DNA of 64,000 nucleotides from a bacterium (GTDB taxonomy: Bacteria > Cyanobacteriota > Vampirovibrionia > Obscuribacterales > Obscuribacteraceae): NCBI GenBank assembly GCA_016124935.1, contig WGMS01000022.1, forward strand, positions 74,647-138,646, in the 5' to 3' direction. The notes beneath the pieces were generated by a model. That model saw nothing but the letters and a program-made list of their open reading frames with translations. It made no database searches and was not told where the DNA came from. Positions 26,799-35,494 of the stretch are shown piece by piece. The stretch's first letter is position 1; each line of letters opens with the position of its first letter. The position numbers were made by a program, and so were the translations under genes.

Positions 26799-28646
26799 TC
26801 AATTTTTACGGACAAGCAGGACCTTTCTTTTGGAATCAGCGATTATAGAGAGCTGACGTATCTCTTTATCGGCATAGGAGCCTGCCTGGGGCGGGTTGAA
26901 TCGAAATGAATAGATCCCTGAAGGGATGGTGAGGCGGCAGCGACCGTCCCGGTCGGTGATCACGTAGCCTGAAGGATGTTCCTGGCCGGTTATCTGATCG
27001 CCTGCCGACGAAATATTATTGGACCCGCCTTCACCGTTTACTTTATAGGGTTCATAGCTCACCTTGCAACGAGGAATTCCGGAACCGTCCTCTCCTTCGA
27101 CCAGGAAGCCCACCTGGCACCAACCGTGCCAGCTAACATCGACCTCTTTCGATTCGTTCTCCATCTCAATCAATTTTGCACTCTCGAAATCGCGGTGGAC
27201 AACAAGCCAGTATTTGCCCTTCTCCAGAGAGAAGGAGAAATGACCGTTTTCGCCTGTATTAGTATGGGCCATGGAGCGTCCTAGATTCTCTTCGCTCAGC
27301 CCGTCCTGATTGCTCTTGGTCGCAGAAAAGACGGAGACCCGAATTCCTGCTTTGGGTTTGCCGGCATCATCCTTGATGCATCCGGATAAGGTGACACCGG
27401 ATTTGAGTTTAATAGCCACATGGGTGTCGCCTCCCACCACAATCTCTTTGGTCCAGGGAGCCATGTCATTTTCATTGTCGGTATGGTTCTGGTTTACTTT
27501 GCCTTTGCGGTTGTCGCTGGCCGTGGAGACCAGAAGGGTATAGATCCCGGGCGGGATAGAAGCGGCAAACTCGCCTTCTTGATTGGATTCGGCTATGAAT
27601 TCTCGGTCGTTTTCGTGACTGTGGATTCGAACCAGGCAGTCCGCCATGGGGCTGTCTTTATAGAGCACCCGGCCCGACAGCTTATGACCTTCTTCCAGGG
27701 TGAACTTGCGGTCGAGATTGCTGTCGATTCTCAAATCGGCTTCCGAGAATCCGAATTGTTTCGATTCTCTGGCGGGCACCACATCCATGTCGAAGATCCC
27801 GGGCTCGAGATGGATTTCGAAACGACCTTTTGCGTCGGTCATGCAGCTGGCGGAAAAATCCAGTTCGTTGAGAGCGGGAGATTCTTCCACATCTTTGGGG
27901 GTGAAGAGCACCCGGGCGCCGCCTACCGGATTGCCCAGGGGGTCGTTGAGTTCGCCGCGGAAACGCACTAATTCAGGCAACTCCAGATCGAAGCTCTGGT
28001 CTCGATGGAGGTCTATGCTGTGAATCTGTTTGCTCAGATAATAGAGTCTGTCATCGTAAGACGACGAAAAGGAATTCGAAGAGTCTCCAAAAATCCCCGT
28101 GGCAGAAGAGCGGGAGCCCAGGTGGAATTTGCCCCGGGGCAGGACCAGGGTAAAGCGTCCGCGGCTGTCTATGGGAGCGGAACTCCAGTAAGGAGTCGGT
28201 TCTATTCCCAGAGCAAATACCTCTCCGCCTTTGACCGGGTCACCGGATGCGGTGCGAACCACTCCCGATAGAAGAAGCCCGGGTTTCAAGCTGATATCAC
28301 AGGTGATGCCTGTTCTACTGAGCTCTATATTGAAAAGACTTTGTTTCAAAAGCCGACTGTCGCTTCTCGGCACAGCCTGAATACTGTAGTTGCCGAAGGG
28401 AACATTGAATTCGTAGTCGCCTTTAGAGCCGGAGGTCACCGATGCTATGGGCTCGTCGGTGGGACTCTGTCCCGACATCGAATCCGTCTCCTGTTGGGCA
28501 TAGAGATGAATCTTGATGCCGGCCACCGGCAGCCCCTGGTGTCTTACCATGCCATGGATGCTTTTCTGGAGATTGTTCTTTGAAACTTTGTATTCGGTCA
28601 AAGCGATCGAGCCCTTGTAAATTAATCTATGCGATTTTAACTCCAA
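26799..28646 (-). CDS. multi-domain protein of carboxypeptidase-regulatory-like (Ig-like) repeats
   Basis: A 615-residue protein built of about six carboxypeptidase regulatory-like beta-sandwich repeats, each with a G-x-V...D-x-x-GNP-V-x-G-A-x-V pattern followed by a DxxGxFxxxLxPGxY turn (for example DSRGRFTLVLPRGKF and DAKGRFEIHLEPGIF). Such repeats usually occur in surface or secreted proteins, yet no signal peptide is visible. The 28646 start is a TTG without ribosome site; a TTG at 28601, preceded by AAGGG, is a reasonable alternative. Neither start creates a signal peptide. The function is unknown. Confidence 0.7.
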   Translation of the reverse strand: MELKSHRLIYKGSIALTEYKVSKNNLQKSIHGMVRHQGLPVAGIKIHLYAQQETDSMSGQSPTDEPIASVTSGSKGDYEFNVPFGNYSIQAVPRSDSRLLKQSLFNIELSRTGITCDISLKPGLLLSGVVRTASGDPVKGGEVFALGIEPTPYWSSAPIDSRGRFTLVLPRGKFHLGSRSSATGIFGDSSNSFSSSYDDRLYYLSKQIHSIDLHRDQSFDLELPELVRFRGELNDPLGNPVGGARVLFTPKDVEESPALNELDFSASCMTDAKGRFEIHLEPGIFDMDVVPARESKQFGFSEADLRIDSNLDRKFTLEEGHKLSGRVLYKDSPMADCLVRIHSHENDREFIAESNQEGEFAASIPPGIYTLLVSTASDNRKGKVNQNHTDNENDMAPWTKEIVVGGDTHVAIKLKSGVTLSGCIKDDAGKPKAGIRVSVFSATKSNQDGLSEENLGRSMAHTNTGENGHFSFSLEKGKYWLVVHRDFESAKLIEMENESKEVDVSWHGWCQVGFLVEGEDGSGIPRCKVSYEPYKVNGEGGSNNISSAGDQITGQEHPSGYVITDRDGRCRLTIPSGIYSFRFNPPQAGSYADKEIRQLSIIADSKRKVLLVRKN

Positions 28647-28698
28647 TAAGCCCGTTCTTGTCGATTCCCGGGATGTCAGTATCTCAGAGCTTAACCTT

Positions 28699-30048
28699 TT
28701 AACCTTTACAGTTATTTATGCGTCCGGGGTCGGTCACCGGGGTTTTGTTGAAAGAACTCGCAACCACATCAGGATGCCAGCCCAGATAACGCATAGTCGA
28801 GCGTACCACTTCAAAAGAGCCGGTTGCCACTGTGTACCGGCCGGGGGCATGCAGTCTGGCGGCCTGTCTCATGCCCGAGATCACATCCCGGGCAGTCGAG
28901 CATTCTATGGAGAGGTCCTGGCAAATAGCCATTATTTCTCGGGCGCTGTAGAACTTTCGCCTGGTATTGAGATTGCAGGCAATTACTCTATCGCCTGTTC
29001 TAAGCAGGTTCTCAAGAAATCCAGGCACATCTTTTGAGCGAAAGAAGCCTACTACAAATAGATAGTTGCCGGAGGAGAACTGATCTAGAGTGCGTCGCAA
29101 TACTTTTGCCGAAGCCGGATTATGGGCTACATCTAGAATCAGCTGCTTGTCTTCGACCAGTTGAAATCGGCCAGGCCATATAAGCGCGGCTAAAGCCTTT
29201 CTCATTCTATCTATGGCCGCAGCATCGGAGAACTCGGGACCTTGAAAGCGTTTTGCCTGGGCGAGCATGGTCAGGGCAAGCAGACCGTTAGTCCTCTGGT
29301 GCGGACCGACCAGGGCGAGGTCTGCCAGAATCTCTTCCTTGTGAATTAAAAACGGGCTATCCGAAGTAAAGTCCTCGGAAGCCTCCACCAGCTCGGTGCC
29401 TTTGAGGGCAGCCTGGCGACGTAGCTCTAATAAGGCATCCCCTCGGGCTCCGGTGGTCACTTTTACCTCGGCTTTCATAATCCCGGCTTTCTCGAAAGCG
29501 ATTTTCTCCACCGTATCTCCCAGGATATGGGTGTGCTCCAGGTCGATATTGGTGATAATCGTGCCGATTACGCGGTCGGCGGCGTTGGTGGCATCGAAGC
29601 GACCTCCCAGGCCGACCTCCATCACAGCTACATCGATATTCTCTTCTTTGAATTTAAAGAAAGCCATGACGGTGAGTAATTCGAACCAGCTCAAGACTCC
29701 CAGTTCGGGATGCCTCGCACCGAATTTCTCGGAAAGGATTTTGATATCGCCTGTCAGGCGGCCGAAGTCGGCTTCGGAGATGGTTTCGCCATTGATGGCG
29801 ATTCGCTCTCGCCAGGTAAACATATGGGGACCGGTGAATCTGCCTGTCTTCAGACCCAGGGCGCGAATCAGGGCATCTACAGTAAGTGCTGTCGAGCCTT
29901 TGCCATTGGTGCCACCAACATGGATTGTATCGATACTGTTCTGGGGATCGCCGGTCTCTTCGAAGAAAAGCTTGATTCTTTCAAGGCTCGGCTTCTCCTT
30001 CATAGGAGGGAAGCTTTCGAGGTAAGCGACCGCCTCTTTATAGTTCAC
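28699..30048 (-). CDS. folC: bifunctional folylpolyglutamate synthase/dihydrofolate synthase
   Basis: FolC adds glutamate to dihydropteroate and to folates. The 449-residue protein has the Mur-ligase-family P-loop GGTNGKGST (about residues 44-52), the GPHMFTWRERI folate-contacting segment, MEVGLGGRFDATN, a D-L-E-H-T-H segment, and the C-terminal Rossmann-like domain with DVAHNPAS. Length is normal. It is divergent from the NUDIX gene. Confidence 0.94.
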   Translation of the reverse strand: MNYKEAVAYLESFPPMKEKPSLERIKLFFEETGDPQNSIDTIHVGGTNGKGSTALTVDALIRALGLKTGRFTGPHMFTWRERIAINGETISEADFGRLTGDIKILSEKFGARHPELGVLSWFELLTVMAFFKFKEENIDVAVMEVGLGGRFDATNAADRVIGTIITNIDLEHTHILGDTVEKIAFEKAGIMKAEVKVTTGARGDALLELRRQAALKGTELVEASEDFTSDSPFLIHKEEILADLALVGPHQRTNGLLALTMLAQAKRFQGPEFSDAAAIDRMRKALAALIWPGRFQLVEDKQLILDVAHNPASAKVLRRTLDQFSSGNYLFVVGFFRSKDVPGFLENLLRTGDRVIACNLNTRRKFYSAREIMAICQDLSIECSTARDVISGMRQAARLHAPGRYTVATGSFEVVRSTMRYLGWHPDVVASSFNKTPVTDPGRINNCKG

Positions 30049-30136
30049 TGTATTTCTTAATCCGAGTGGTTGTGGGAATTGCGATCATATAAGATCGATA
30101 GTCACCTTACAATTACCGAGCAGGAGTCCTTTACCA

Positions 30137-30661
30137 GTGCTTTTTACCCATGCCGACCGCTACGATTCAAAAATGCTTTACGAAGGCAAGATTTTCGATC
30201 TGCGTTTAGATAGCCTTCGTTCTAAAGAAGGGGTCGAGGTAGACCGTGAAGTGGTGGTTCATAACGGTGGGGTGGTTATAGCAGCCCAGCCGGCAGATGA
30301 TGAAGTTATATTGATCAAGCAGTACAGGTACTCGCTCGATGATTACATTCTGGAGTTGCCTGCCGGCAGGATTGAGAAAGGGGAAGATCCTGCTCCGGCG
30401 GCGGTGCGAGAACTCAAGGAAGAGACCGGCTATATCGCCTCCTCCTGGAAGACTCTCACAGAGCTTTACTCTGCTCCGGGCTTCTGTACTGAAGTTCTCT
30501 ATCTTTATCAGGCCAGGGATTTGACCCTCACTGAAAAGGAGCTCGATATGGATGAAGAGACCGAGGTGGTGGTATTGAAGCTTTCCGAAGCCTGGAGCAT
30601 GGTTCAACAGGGTTCTATAAAAGATTGCAAGACCGTGGCAGGTATCGGAATGCTACTCTGA
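30137..30661 (+). CDS. NUDIX hydrolase, ADP-ribose pyrophosphatase type
   Basis: A 174-residue NUDIX enzyme. The Nudix box G-x5-E-x7-RELKEETGYI is complete (about residues 76-98) and the Ser-Ala-Pro-Gly-Phe motif downstream (YSAPGFCTE) marks the ADP-ribose pyrophosphatase subgroup. It should hydrolyse ADP-ribose to AMP and ribose 5-phosphate. The start is a GTG preceded by AGGAG at 10-nt spacing; ATG 30173 is an alternative but would cut into the N-terminal domain. Confidence 0.9.
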   Translation: MLFTHADRYDSKMLYEGKIFDLRLDSLRSKEGVEVDREVVVHNGGVVIAAQPADDEVILIKQYRYSLDDYILELPAGRIEKGEDPAPAAVRELKEETGYIASSWKTLTELYSAPGFCTEVLYLYQARDLTLTEKELDMDEETEVVVLKLSEAWSMVQQGSIKDCKTVAGIGMLL

Positions 30662-30775
30662 GAATATTTTTTCAGAATTCTGAATTTAGCTGGTGCTATA
30701 CTCGTTCGGTGAAAGCAGTCGCTTGTCAAGGGAATTTCGGAGCAAGCGGTTCAAAGCAAAGCCTTGAGGTTCATG

Positions 30776-31021
30776 ATGGCTAACAAAGAAAAGAAAGCAA
30801 TTAGTATGTTTCCTACCCAGACCATGATTATCATGGCTGTTCTCGGTGCGATTCTGACCGGGGCCTCTTTCGAAATCATCAATGTCTGGCCCATGCCTAT
30901 ATCGGTGGTTCCTTATTATGACTTCTGGGGCGGCGCCATGTGGGGTCTTTGCGTAGGCGCGGTGACCGGACTGGTTCTCGGCTATCTCACCGATGACACC
31001 CATTTTGAAGACAACGCTTGA
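30776..31021 (+). CDS. small membrane protein
   Basis: An 81-residue protein with two membrane helices (about residues 16-36 and 48-70) and an acidic C-terminus. The start is set at ATG 30776 because GAGG lies 6 nt upstream; ATG 30773 is nearly adjacent. No family is recognised. Its end overlaps the start of the alpha/beta hydrolase gene by 29 bp, so they are probably expressed together. Confidence 0.6.
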   Translation: MANKEKKAISMFPTQTMIIMAVLGAILTGASFEIINVWPMPISVVPYYDFWGGAMWGLCVGAVTGLVLGYLTDDTHFEDNA

Positions 31022-32228
31022 TTTGTTGAATTCGAAATCACTTTCAACATCATTGCCAGAGTCGGTCTTAAGACCGGCTCTGATTTTTTTCTGGCTGCTG
31101 ATTTTTATATTGTTAGCACTCTATGGCTCCCTGCCTGTATGTGCGGAACAGGCGGCTAATACCGCTGGTAGTGCAGGTAAGGTAAATGCGGTCGAGCTGG
31201 CGAAAGGATATGAAGTCGGCTATCTTGTCGACAAGCCGTCCCAGCCCACAGGCTCTAAAGTCGTTCTAGCTGTCTGGTATCCGGCTTCTGCCTGCAGTTC
31301 AAGCACCAGAAGCGAATATATCCTTGGAGAAAACAGGGTAGAGACCGAACTTTCCCTTTCTGCAAAGGCCGCCGCCGGCAAGTTTCCGCTGGTGCTCTAT
31401 GCTCATGGCGCGGCAGGATGCGGTCTCAGCTCTTTTTTCCTCTGCGAGGCCCTGGCTAGAAAAGGTTATGTTGTCGTCGCTCCGGATTTTTCCGATCCTT
31501 GCTATGCCTCCCGTATCGATAGGGCAGTGAAGACAGGCAAAGAAGAGACCCGAGAGATCTGGGCTTTTATCCATAGACTGATAGATGAAGGTCTTGGCGA
31601 AGAGGCCGGGCAGGGGCGCAAGCAATATGCTTATAGACCGAAACAGCTGCTTTATGCCTTGAAGCAAGCGCACAAAATAAACCGATGCAGACAATCTCTA
31701 TTATATCGGCATATCGACCTCAAAAAAGTAGGGGTAGTTGGTCACTCTTTTGGCGCCTGGACCGGCTTACTTGTGTCCGGAGCGGAGCCGCGTTTCTTTC
31801 GTCGGGGCCGAGTCGATGCGATGGTATCGCTTTCCGGGCCGGTCAATGAGCGAGTCTTTGCCGTGGCTTCAAAGAACGATCTGGCGTTGCTTGGCTGTCC
31901 TGTGATGTATCAATACGGCGACAGCGAGAAACTTTTCAAAGACAGGCAGGATCGCAAACTGCTCTATCTGCCCAGCAAGGAGCCCAAGGCTCTAGCCTGC
32001 ATTAAGGGAGCGAATCATTTTACTTTTTCTTGCGGCTCCGGCAAAGAATTTGGTATCGCCGGCGATTATCTGGCGAAAAGTCCTGCCCGGGCGGCTATCA
32101 CCCGGTTGACCATAGCTTTTCTAGATCGCTATTTGAAAGCGACCACGAGCGATGATTCGAAACCTCTGAAACTGGATGGGGGCGAGGGAGTCAGTTCTTT
32201 AGAATTTGCCGATAAGCTTCGTCGTTGA
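30993..32228 (+). CDS. secreted or membrane-anchored alpha/beta hydrolase (PAF-acetylhydrolase-like)
   Basis: A 411-residue protein with an N-terminal hydrophobic segment (about residues 27-48) that may be a signal peptide (VCAEQ cleavage). The alpha/beta-hydrolase core shows LVLYAHGAAG (oxyanion loop), the nucleophile elbow GHSFGAWTG, a Gly-Asp-Ser acid-turn region (YQYGDSEK) and a histidine in KGANHFTF. The pattern LAVWYPA...PLVLYAHG is typical of the platelet-activating-factor acetylhydrolase/dienelactone hydrolase group. The substrate is unknown. The 3' end overlaps the selenoprotein gene on the other strand by 38 bp. Confidence 0.78.
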   Translation: MTPILKTTLDLLNSKSLSTSLPESVLRPALIFFWLLIFILLALYGSLPVCAEQAANTAGSAGKVNAVELAKGYEVGYLVDKPSQPTGSKVVLAVWYPASACSSSTRSEYILGENRVETELSLSAKAAAGKFPLVLYAHGAAGCGLSSFFLCEALARKGYVVVAPDFSDPCYASRIDRAVKTGKEETREIWAFIHRLIDEGLGEEAGQGRKQYAYRPKQLLYALKQAHKINRCRQSLLYRHIDLKKVGVVGHSFGAWTGLLVSGAEPRFFRRGRVDAMVSLSGPVNERVFAVASKNDLALLGCPVMYQYGDSEKLFKDRQDRKLLYLPSKEPKALACIKGANHFTFSCGSGKEFGIAGDYLAKSPARAAITRLTIAFLDRYLKATTSDDSKPLKLDGGEGVSSLEFADKLRR

Positions 32229-32553
32229 ATCCGACGATCATGGTTTTGCCCACTTTGAGCGTGGGAGCCCGCAGATTTCCGGTGGGTCCCAGCATTAGGT
32301 TTATGAGTTCATCATTGTCCGGCTTCTGACTGTTGTCGGAAAGATTCAGATGAATAACCTTCTTGCCCTTGCTTATGTAGAGGTCTTTGACCGAGTCGGT
32401 CAGGTCCAGGGCTTCTTTGGCGCCCAGCCTTTCTTTCTTGGCATTGATAATCTCTTTAATTTCTATGCTTTTGCTATCAAGAAACTCTTGCGCTTTTTTA
32501 CAAGACGTTCAACCCGGGCGATGATAAACCCAATCCAGCCTGGTTATGGACAT
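32191..32553 (-). CDS. ArsC-family thioredoxin-fold selenoprotein (TGA at codon 15 read as Sec)
   Basis: A 120-residue frame with one internal TGA at 32509-32511. The protein reads MSITRLDWVYHRPG-U-TSCKK, giving a UxxC redox motif (Sec15, Cys18) exactly where ArsC/glutaredoxin-like relatives have CxxC. The downstream part is intact and family-like: a KxxKEIINAKKERLG segment and the cis-proline signature GPTGNLRAPTLKVG near the C-terminus. Codons on both sides of the TGA stay in frame from ATG to TGA stop, with AGGAG upstream. I recall a family of ArsC-like selenoproteins with UxxC. The role is probably thiol-disulfide exchange. A sequencing error or pseudogene is the main alternative. Confidence 0.82.
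32473..32493 (-). promoter_or_regulatory. candidate bacterial SECIS hairpin
   Basis: Downstream of the Sec UGA the mRNA can form stem CAAGA/UCUUG closed by loop GUU, with a further G-C, C-G pair below a small internal loop. The loop begins 23 nt after the UGA, inside the 16-37 nt range of the bacterial SECIS consensus, and it starts with the required G. SelB-dependent Sec insertion is therefore possible. Confidence 0.65.
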
Positions 32554-32593
32554 AGTGCTCTTGCTCCTCTGTCTCTTCGTAACTGTAGATAGT

Positions 32594-32627
32594 CCAAAGA
32601 TTAGCATGTTCGGAGTATTATCTTTGG
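32594..32627. repeat. inverted repeat in the divergent region of the selenoprotein and TPR genes
   Basis: Perfect 8-bp arms CCAAAGAT and ATCTTTGG, 18 bp apart, lie between the divergent starts at 32553 and 32682. A shared operator is possible; a chance repeat cannot be excluded. Confidence 0.3.
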
Positions 32628-32681
32628 GATCCGTGTATAAAAGAGTTAGTAATTCAGAAGCGGAGTGAATTCTCCCTCGAG

Positions 32682-34913
32682 ATGACCTCTCCTTATCCAG
32701 ATCCGAGCCAGATTAATATCGACGCGGCATTCTCCAATGCCGAGTCCTTGTTTGCCCAGCGCCGCTTTGACGAGGCTCTGGGCATCTACAAGAATGTGCT
32801 CTCGGCTCTGGAGACCCGTTATGGACCGGCTCATCCGGAACTCGCCTATCCCCTGCAGCGCCTGGGAGATTGTTTTCACGCCCTTAATCTATATCGTGAC
32901 TCTTTGCCGCTTTATCAGCGCCTGCTTTCCATCGGTGAGAATGTCCTGGGTCGCTCCCATCCGGATATGGTCAATCTTCTCATCAAAATCGCTCGCACCC
33001 AGGAGCTGATCGGCAGCTTTCAAGAGTCGCGCAAGTCTTACGAGACGGCTCTTTCGCTTATCGAAGGGGCGGCCGGTGTCAACCACCCGCTTTACAAGTC
33101 GACCATGAGCGCCTACGAGCTGATTCTTGCCAGAATCGACGAAAATAAGAAGGCGGCTGTTGCCTGGCGAGAGAACAGTCGTTCTGGACCCCAGAGCGCT
33201 GTTTCGCCTGTTTCAGGCCCCGGTGCGGAACAGATACCCTTACCGGGAACTGCACCGGCTCCTTCTTTTGGAATGGATATGGAAGTGCCTGATCGGCAGT
33301 CCGGAGCGGATGCTTTCGAGAGCGCGCCTGCCATGCCGGCGGGAATGCCTTTTGGCGGCGCACCACCCCAGATACCATTCAATCAGCCGCCGCAACCACC
33401 GCCGCAGATGCCTCCCCAGATGCCGCCTGTACCGCATAACTCTGCCGGACCGGTAAGCGAGATTCCTACAAACTTCAGTCACCCCAGCTCCGGAATGGGT
33501 TTTGAGCAGCGACGCAACGATCCTGGCAATGATCCTTATCTAGATCATCTCGCTTCCAGGGTGACCAGCCTTACTCCGCCTGAGAAGCTGCCTAAGGATC
33601 CTATTAAAGCCTCCGGGGTCTGGCATGGTGCCGACGTCATGGCTGCTCTCGAAGCGCAATCACAATCTCAATCAAATTCTCAAGTAAAATCCGGTAGTCC
33701 GGTTCTCGATGATGATGAATTCGATCCGGATTATGAAGATGAAGCGGCTATCGAGCAGGAATCTGAGAAACGCTCCCAGAAATTGCGGGCCGCCCGATCC
33801 GCTGTCTCCAAGAGTGAGGGCGTTGTCTCTCTGGTACGTTCTTTCAAAGAGTATATCGTTTCCGTGGTGGCGCTGGTGGTGGTGGTAGGCGCCGGCTATT
33901 ACTTCTTCTCTCATACGGAGCAGAAGCCATCGAGCCTGGTTTCGAAGAAGATTGAACACACCGATAGTCTGGACCAGGCGAAGCTTGTCTATCTTACTCC
34001 CGACAACGGCTTGCGTCTCAACCTCGATGGCATCTCTACCTGTACTCTTTTCCGAGAGTCCGACGGCATTAAAGTACCATATAATTTTTTCGATGGCTCG
34101 CCTGCCTCTCTTGCAATGCAGATGATGGATTCGGTTTTGGAACGGCAGCACTGGTTCAGAGAGATCCCGGAAGGTCTGGAAGATGAGCAGGGAGTGGTTC
34201 TATATTCCGGTCAGTCACCTGATGCCAGGGTACTGGCCGAGATGCGACGCCTGAAAGGAACGGTCCTTGCCTGGTATCAGCGCAATGGCTCTTACCCGAG
34301 CGAACTGGTTAAAATACCGAAGGGAGTCTTTTCTTATACCAACGCATTCAGCGGGGTCAAGGAAGACATGAACGTGGTAATCGTGCGGTTCGGACAGATT
34401 CGTGGCAAGAATCTAAGAGAGTTGCTTCGCTCCGGTGAGTCCATAACCGGGGACGCTCCTAAGGAAAAAGGCAAAATCACCGGTTATATCCTTATGGAGG
34501 TCAAGCCCGGTGCCAGCGATTTGCAGTCCGTCGCTTTCTATCTGCGTGGACTGAATCGCCACGGGGAGTATTTTCGCGGCTACCATGCAGGAGAGTTTCT
34601 CTTCCTGGGATATAAAGGCGGAGTCGAAGACGGAAATGAGTTGATTCTGGCTGAGGAGCCCAGGTTGTATCGGGTAGAGAAGCCGACCAAGGTCTGGATC
34701 TCGAGAGTCCCTCAAGTGCCTCTCGGTTTGATTCATCACTCCCTTCCGGTTGTTCTCGGTTTCCTCGGGTTATTTTTGTTTCTTCGTTCTTTGATGCTTG
34801 CCCCGGGGCAGTCACCGGACAATTCCACCAACAAGACATTGAGGCTGTGCGGCTGGGTGCTGATCATAATCACAATGGTGATTGTGGTGTTGCAATTCTT
34901 GCTCTGGAAATAG
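32682..34913 (+). CDS. TPR membrane protein with Pro-rich linker
   Basis: A 743-residue protein. Three kinesin-light-chain-like TPR units fill residues ~10-160 (for example FAQRRFDEALGIYKNVLSAL), followed by a Pro/Met-rich linker (~165-280), an acidic stretch (~340-365), a membrane helix (~389-409), an extracytoplasmic domain of about 270 residues, and two C-terminal membrane helices (~680-705 and ~718-742). The TPR part should be cytoplasmic. No enzymatic motif is seen. It is followed after 11 bp by the secreted NlpC/P60-like protein, so the pair may act together at the envelope. Confidence 0.78.
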   Translation: MTSPYPDPSQINIDAAFSNAESLFAQRRFDEALGIYKNVLSALETRYGPAHPELAYPLQRLGDCFHALNLYRDSLPLYQRLLSIGENVLGRSHPDMVNLLIKIARTQELIGSFQESRKSYETALSLIEGAAGVNHPLYKSTMSAYELILARIDENKKAAVAWRENSRSGPQSAVSPVSGPGAEQIPLPGTAPAPSFGMDMEVPDRQSGADAFESAPAMPAGMPFGGAPPQIPFNQPPQPPPQMPPQMPPVPHNSAGPVSEIPTNFSHPSSGMGFEQRRNDPGNDPYLDHLASRVTSLTPPEKLPKDPIKASGVWHGADVMAALEAQSQSQSNSQVKSGSPVLDDDEFDPDYEDEAAIEQESEKRSQKLRAARSAVSKSEGVVSLVRSFKEYIVSVVALVVVVGAGYYFFSHTEQKPSSLVSKKIEHTDSLDQAKLVYLTPDNGLRLNLDGISTCTLFRESDGIKVPYNFFDGSPASLAMQMMDSVLERQHWFREIPEGLEDEQGVVLYSGQSPDARVLAEMRRLKGTVLAWYQRNGSYPSELVKIPKGVFSYTNAFSGVKEDMNVVIVRFGQIRGKNLRELLRSGESITGDAPKEKGKITGYILMEVKPGASDLQSVAFYLRGLNRHGEYFRGYHAGEFLFLGYKGGVEDGNELILAEEPRLYRVEKPTKVWISRVPQVPLGLIHHSLPVVLGFLGLFLFLRSLMLAPGQSPDNSTNKTLRLCGWVLIIITMVIVVLQFLLWK

Positions 34914-34924
34914 AGAGGTATCAT

Positions 34925-35485
34925 ATGCGGTGTCGCTATACTCTGCTCTCAAAAGGTGCTTCTATTGCGGTGTTGACGCTGGCTGTTACGGGAAGCAGCG
35001 CTCCTGCGATCAGTCAGGCTTCGACCACCGCCCGGTCGATAAGTAAAGCCGCTCAAGATTGTGTCGGCAAGGAGATGTGGAAGAAAGGTTACGGCTTGCC
35101 ATCAGGGGGGTTGGGCTGTGCCGCTTCTGTCAGCAATGTGCTCAATAAGGCGGGCATAGCCTATGTGCGGACCCCGGTGACCCTTTATATGCGGCGTCAG
35201 ATTTTGGGTGGCAAGCTCAAAGTCAAAGAGTTCGTTATCAAAAATGGTGAGAAGGGCGCCATAGATGACACCAGGTTGAAAGAAATTGCTCGTCGGGGTG
35301 ATGTACTGGTGGCTTTCATGAATCCCCTGCCCGGGGGCAATATCGGACCGAAAGCCCATTGTGGAATAATCGGTGCTCCCGGCTATGTGTATACCAATGA
35401 TTGGAACGACGGAATCTGGAAGCATGGAGACATCCATGACTATTTCGATAGCTATCGTTATATCCGGGTGCTTCGATTTCTTTGA
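34925..35485 (+). CDS. secreted NlpC/P60- or CHAP-like cysteine peptidase
   Basis: A 186-residue protein with a signal peptide (cleavage near residue 33, AISQAS). The mature part has Cys in LGCAASVSNVLNKAG, His in KAHCGIIGAPG and a polar residue in YTNDWND, the order of the Cys-His-polar triad of NlpC/P60 or CHAP peptidases; GDVLVAF precedes the His. It may cut peptidoglycan. The start is ATG 34925, with AGAGAGG upstream; an open frame reaching 34847 lies inside the preceding gene. Confidence 0.72.
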   Translation: MRCRYTLLSKGASIAVLTLAVTGSSAPAISQASTTARSISKAAQDCVGKEMWKKGYGLPSGGLGCAASVSNVLNKAGIAYVRTPVTLYMRRQILGGKLKVKEFVIKNGEKGAIDDTRLKEIARRGDVLVAFMNPLPGGNIGPKAHCGIIGAPGYVYTNDWNDGIWKHGDIHDYFDSYRYIRVLRFL

Positions 35486-35494
35486 GGTTTCAGC

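Noticed and set aside
32509..32511. Pseudogene or sequencing error explaining the TGA
   Set aside because: The stop falls precisely on the redox-active cysteine position, the rest of the gene is intact, and a suitably placed hairpin follows. Not excluded, but less likely.
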